A stretch of 5,612 nucleotides of DNA from an uncultured Hyphomicrobiales bacterium (lineage in GTDB: Bacteria; Pseudomonadota; Alphaproteobacteria; Rhizobiales; Aestuariivirgaceae): positions 1 through 5,612 of the forward strand of contig CAIYXE010000425.1 in NCBI GenBank assembly GCA_903930095.1. Direction: 5' to 3'. This document shows positions 5,400-5,612 of this stretch, piece by piece. Within the stretch, counting starts at the first letter, position 1, and every line of letters begins with the position of its first letter. The notes beneath the pieces are model-generated. The model was given only the letters and a program-made list of their open reading frames with translations. It did no database searches and was not told the origin of the DNA. The position numbers and the translations under genes are program-made.

Positions 5400-5612
5400 C
5401 GGTGGATACGGGAACCGGCATGCAGTTTTGCCTTTCATTTCCGGCTGAGGTACCCCATCTATAGTCCACGTTTCTGCGCCTGAGCTCCGGCTGCTCCTGT
5501 GCGGCCTGCCGCTTTCTCCCTCCCTCTGTTGCAATCCCACAACCCTCTATGCGGAGTTTCCAGACAAGTGACGTTCGGCGCAAGAAACTGGTCTTCCCGT
5601 CTTGGTATCTAC
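5377..5612. other. Downstream stretch without a recognisable gene
   Basis: I see no recognisable coding sequence, tRNA or insertion-sequence end here. A frame on the minus strand is open through this stretch, but it continues antisense into the EEP gene and has no family motif. A small hairpin candidate GGCA/TGCC (5417-5420 with 5429-5432) followed by TTTCATTT could act as a weak terminator for the EEP gene, but a 4-bp stem is poor evidence. Confidence 0.4.

Noticed and set aside
5526..5560. tRNA-like arm (GTTG-caatccca-CAAC) in the downstream gap
   Set aside because: No matching acceptor, D or anticodon arms can be assembled around it, so it is only a short chance inverted repeat.
4960..5583. 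Open minus-strand frame of 207 codons opposite the 3' half of the EEP gene and the downstream gap
   Set aside because: It is antisense to a gene with intact catalytic motifs, has no recognisable domain, and is rich in Arg, Gly and Ala as expected from an antisense frame of GC-rich coding DNA.

Overview
The window looks like chromosomal or large-plasmid DNA from a GC-rich Gram-negative bacterium. I favour an alphaproteobacterium of the Hyphomicrobiales (Rhizobium/Mesorhizobium/Brucella type). The basis is moderately high GC by eye, tightly packed ATGA-overlapping ABC genes, a periplasmic family 5 binding protein with a Sec signal peptide, and general sequence style. The genus cannot be fixed from the sequence alone.

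Layout. Positions 1-4327 hold a minus-strand operon for a peptide/opine/nickel-type (Dpp/Opp-like) ABC importer. In transcription order it contains a periplasmic family 5 solute-binding protein (4327-2837), a DppB-type permease (2815-1865), a DppC-type permease (1868-1014) and a DppD-type ATPase (1017 to the left edge, 3' end missing). The last three genes are joined by two 4-base ATGA stop/start overlaps. Positions 4331-4467 are a divergent control region. It holds an imperfect palindrome, a -10-like hexamer facing right, a Pho-box-like direct repeat facing left, and a 15-codon leader ORF. Positions 4468-5376 hold a plus-strand cytoplasmic endonuclease/exonuclease/phosphatase (EEP) family hydrolase with all the expected catalytic motifs. 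Positions 5377-5612 show no convincing gene; a 9-bp perfect inverted repeat straddles the end of the EEP gene.

How the parts may work together. The binding protein captures a solute in the periplasm, the two permeases form the channel and the ATPase powers uptake. A second ATPase (DppF-like) should lie beyond the left edge, either as a separate gene or fused. The shared, divergently read control region suggests that the cytoplasmic phosphodiesterase/phosphatase acts on the imported compound. This would resemble, without homology of the hydrolase, the agrocinopine importer plus phosphodiesterase arrangement of Agrobacterium Ti plasmids. A phosphoester substrate is therefore the most interesting hypothesis, but it is inference. 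No mobile element, CRISPR array, tRNA or rRNA was recognised.
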